Below are positions 63,189 through 64,000 of a stretch of DNA of 64,000 nt, piece by piece (positions within the stretch are counted from its first letter, which is position 1; the number at the start of each line of letters is the position of its first letter). The position numbers and the translations under genes are program-made. Source of the DNA: Aspidiotus rigidus (taxonomy: Eukaryota > Arthropoda > Insecta > Hemiptera > Diaspididae); NCBI GenBank assembly GCA_035079385.1, contig JAVHKY010000008.1, positions 2,712,001 through 2,776,000 on the forward strand, read 5' to 3'. A model generated the notes under the pieces. That model was given only the letters and a program-made list of their open reading frames with translations, searched no databases and was not told where the DNA came from.

Positions 63189-64000
63189 GTGAGAATATAT
63201 TGAACTGTTTTGACTGCAGAATTTCTGCATCAAAATCGCCTTGAATCTGTGGTAGATAATAACATGAAATAATTTATCTATTCCATGGAGGAAAATTAGA
63301 TCATTTATATATGTCTTTGGGCATTTCCATAGCTATGCTCGGCCAGACTTAGGGTCAGGCTCTAGAAAATTCTCACGTTATGACGTCATCCCGTTCAAGG
63401 CTAAAAAGCTGACGGCTCCATTAGTATATTTTCTTAGCTCAGTATAAGGCTTGTATGCTGTATGTTGGGCCACACTCTCAATTGGTCAAAGTTACTGACG
63501 ACGTCATCTCACAAAAAGCGTCTCGAAATTTTCCAACTTACACCCAGCCCAAAGACATGTACCTGTAAAAAGTTCTCCAGAGCATCTTTTTTTGCTTTTA
63601 TTTGAAGTACGCCACTACCAATGCTTTATGGATAATGTAGTTGTTGACTTACAAATTTAAACTCTAATTTCTACGAGGTCAAATTTTCTATTGGGAAAGA
63701 AAGGAAAGCATGTCGAGTCATTTTTAACTTAGAAATATCTCATTAGGGCGGGGAAAAAGAGAAATTGCGTGACTGAAATCGCGAGGATAAAATTTTCAAA
63801 CAATCGTTGAGCGTTTCCGATTGTTCTTTGAAAATGTCTCGAGGAATTTACCAAATCCCGACATGAAAAATTTTGGTTTTGGAAATAGGAAAAGTGAGGT
63901 AAAAATGAATACAATCAAGAGGACTATATTGTAGCCACCTTTGAGAATATTTTGTATGATTCGAAAAGACCGTCAGGTTGAAAGAATTATCTCTCGGTGC
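63189..64000. other. NCKX intron 7 (start), no further exon in window
   Basis: Begins with a GTGAGA donor. It contains one TGACGTCA-like site at about 63380 and CTAGTATA-type traces (agcccagtataagg), but no text encoding the second half of the alpha-2 repeat. The next exon must lie beyond 64000. Confidence 0.6.

Overview
The window is eukaryotic nuclear DNA, most likely from an arthropod and probably an insect. It is AT-rich and repeat-dense. Genes are split by GT-AG introns, the retroelements are of types common in arthropods (Penelope-like, R1/Jockey/I-group), and short CCTAA runs resemble the insect telomere unit. I could not assign a species.

Four protein-coding genes can be supported. 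(1) A gene on the minus strand runs off the left edge (1-671). It encodes an unrecognised membrane-anchored acidic protein. (2) A complete SF3B3 (SF3b130) gene lies on the minus strand at 26893-31417, with 11 coding exons and about 1225 codons. (3) An RCCD1-like RCC1-repeat gene lies head-to-head with it on the plus strand at 32045-33569. (4) The first seven coding exons of a divergent K+-dependent Na+/Ca2+ exchanger (NCKX/SLC24) run from 44589 to 63188 on the plus strand, with a 14-kb first intron packed with repeats; the gene continues past the right edge. Exon phases agree across all junctions in genes 2-4.

Layout: 0-13 kb holds four Penelope-like element copies (all minus strand), a 2-kb minisatellite and a foldback MITE. 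13-26 kb holds a second minisatellite, several arrays of a 45-bp unit, a Transib-type transposon with RAG-RSS-like ends and an empty-site copy nearby, and R1-like and Jockey-like remnants. 26.9-33.6 kb is the SF3B3/RCCD1 gene pair. 33.6-39 kb has little recognisable. 39-43.4 kb has a cluster of TGACGTCA sites followed by the largest 45-bp arrays. From 44.6 kb onward is the NCKX gene, whose introns carry two RNase H-bearing non-LTR elements, a third RNase H remnant, hAT-type MITEs, more 45-bp elements and a GC-rich 100-bp tandem repeat.

The most unusual material is the repeat system. Copies of a TTAA-flanked, inverted-repeat transposon-like element carry a core of 45-bp tandem units. Their ends and internal modules carry short palindromes built as stem-GAA-stem, and the stem sequences change in a compensated way between family members. 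The Transib element (19716-21180) shows the 7-23-9 heptamer/spacer/nonamer layout at both ends, a TGGCG target duplication, and an unoccupied target copy at about 22.4 kb. An apparently intact hammerhead ribozyme sits in the best-preserved Penelope-like element (9100-9154).
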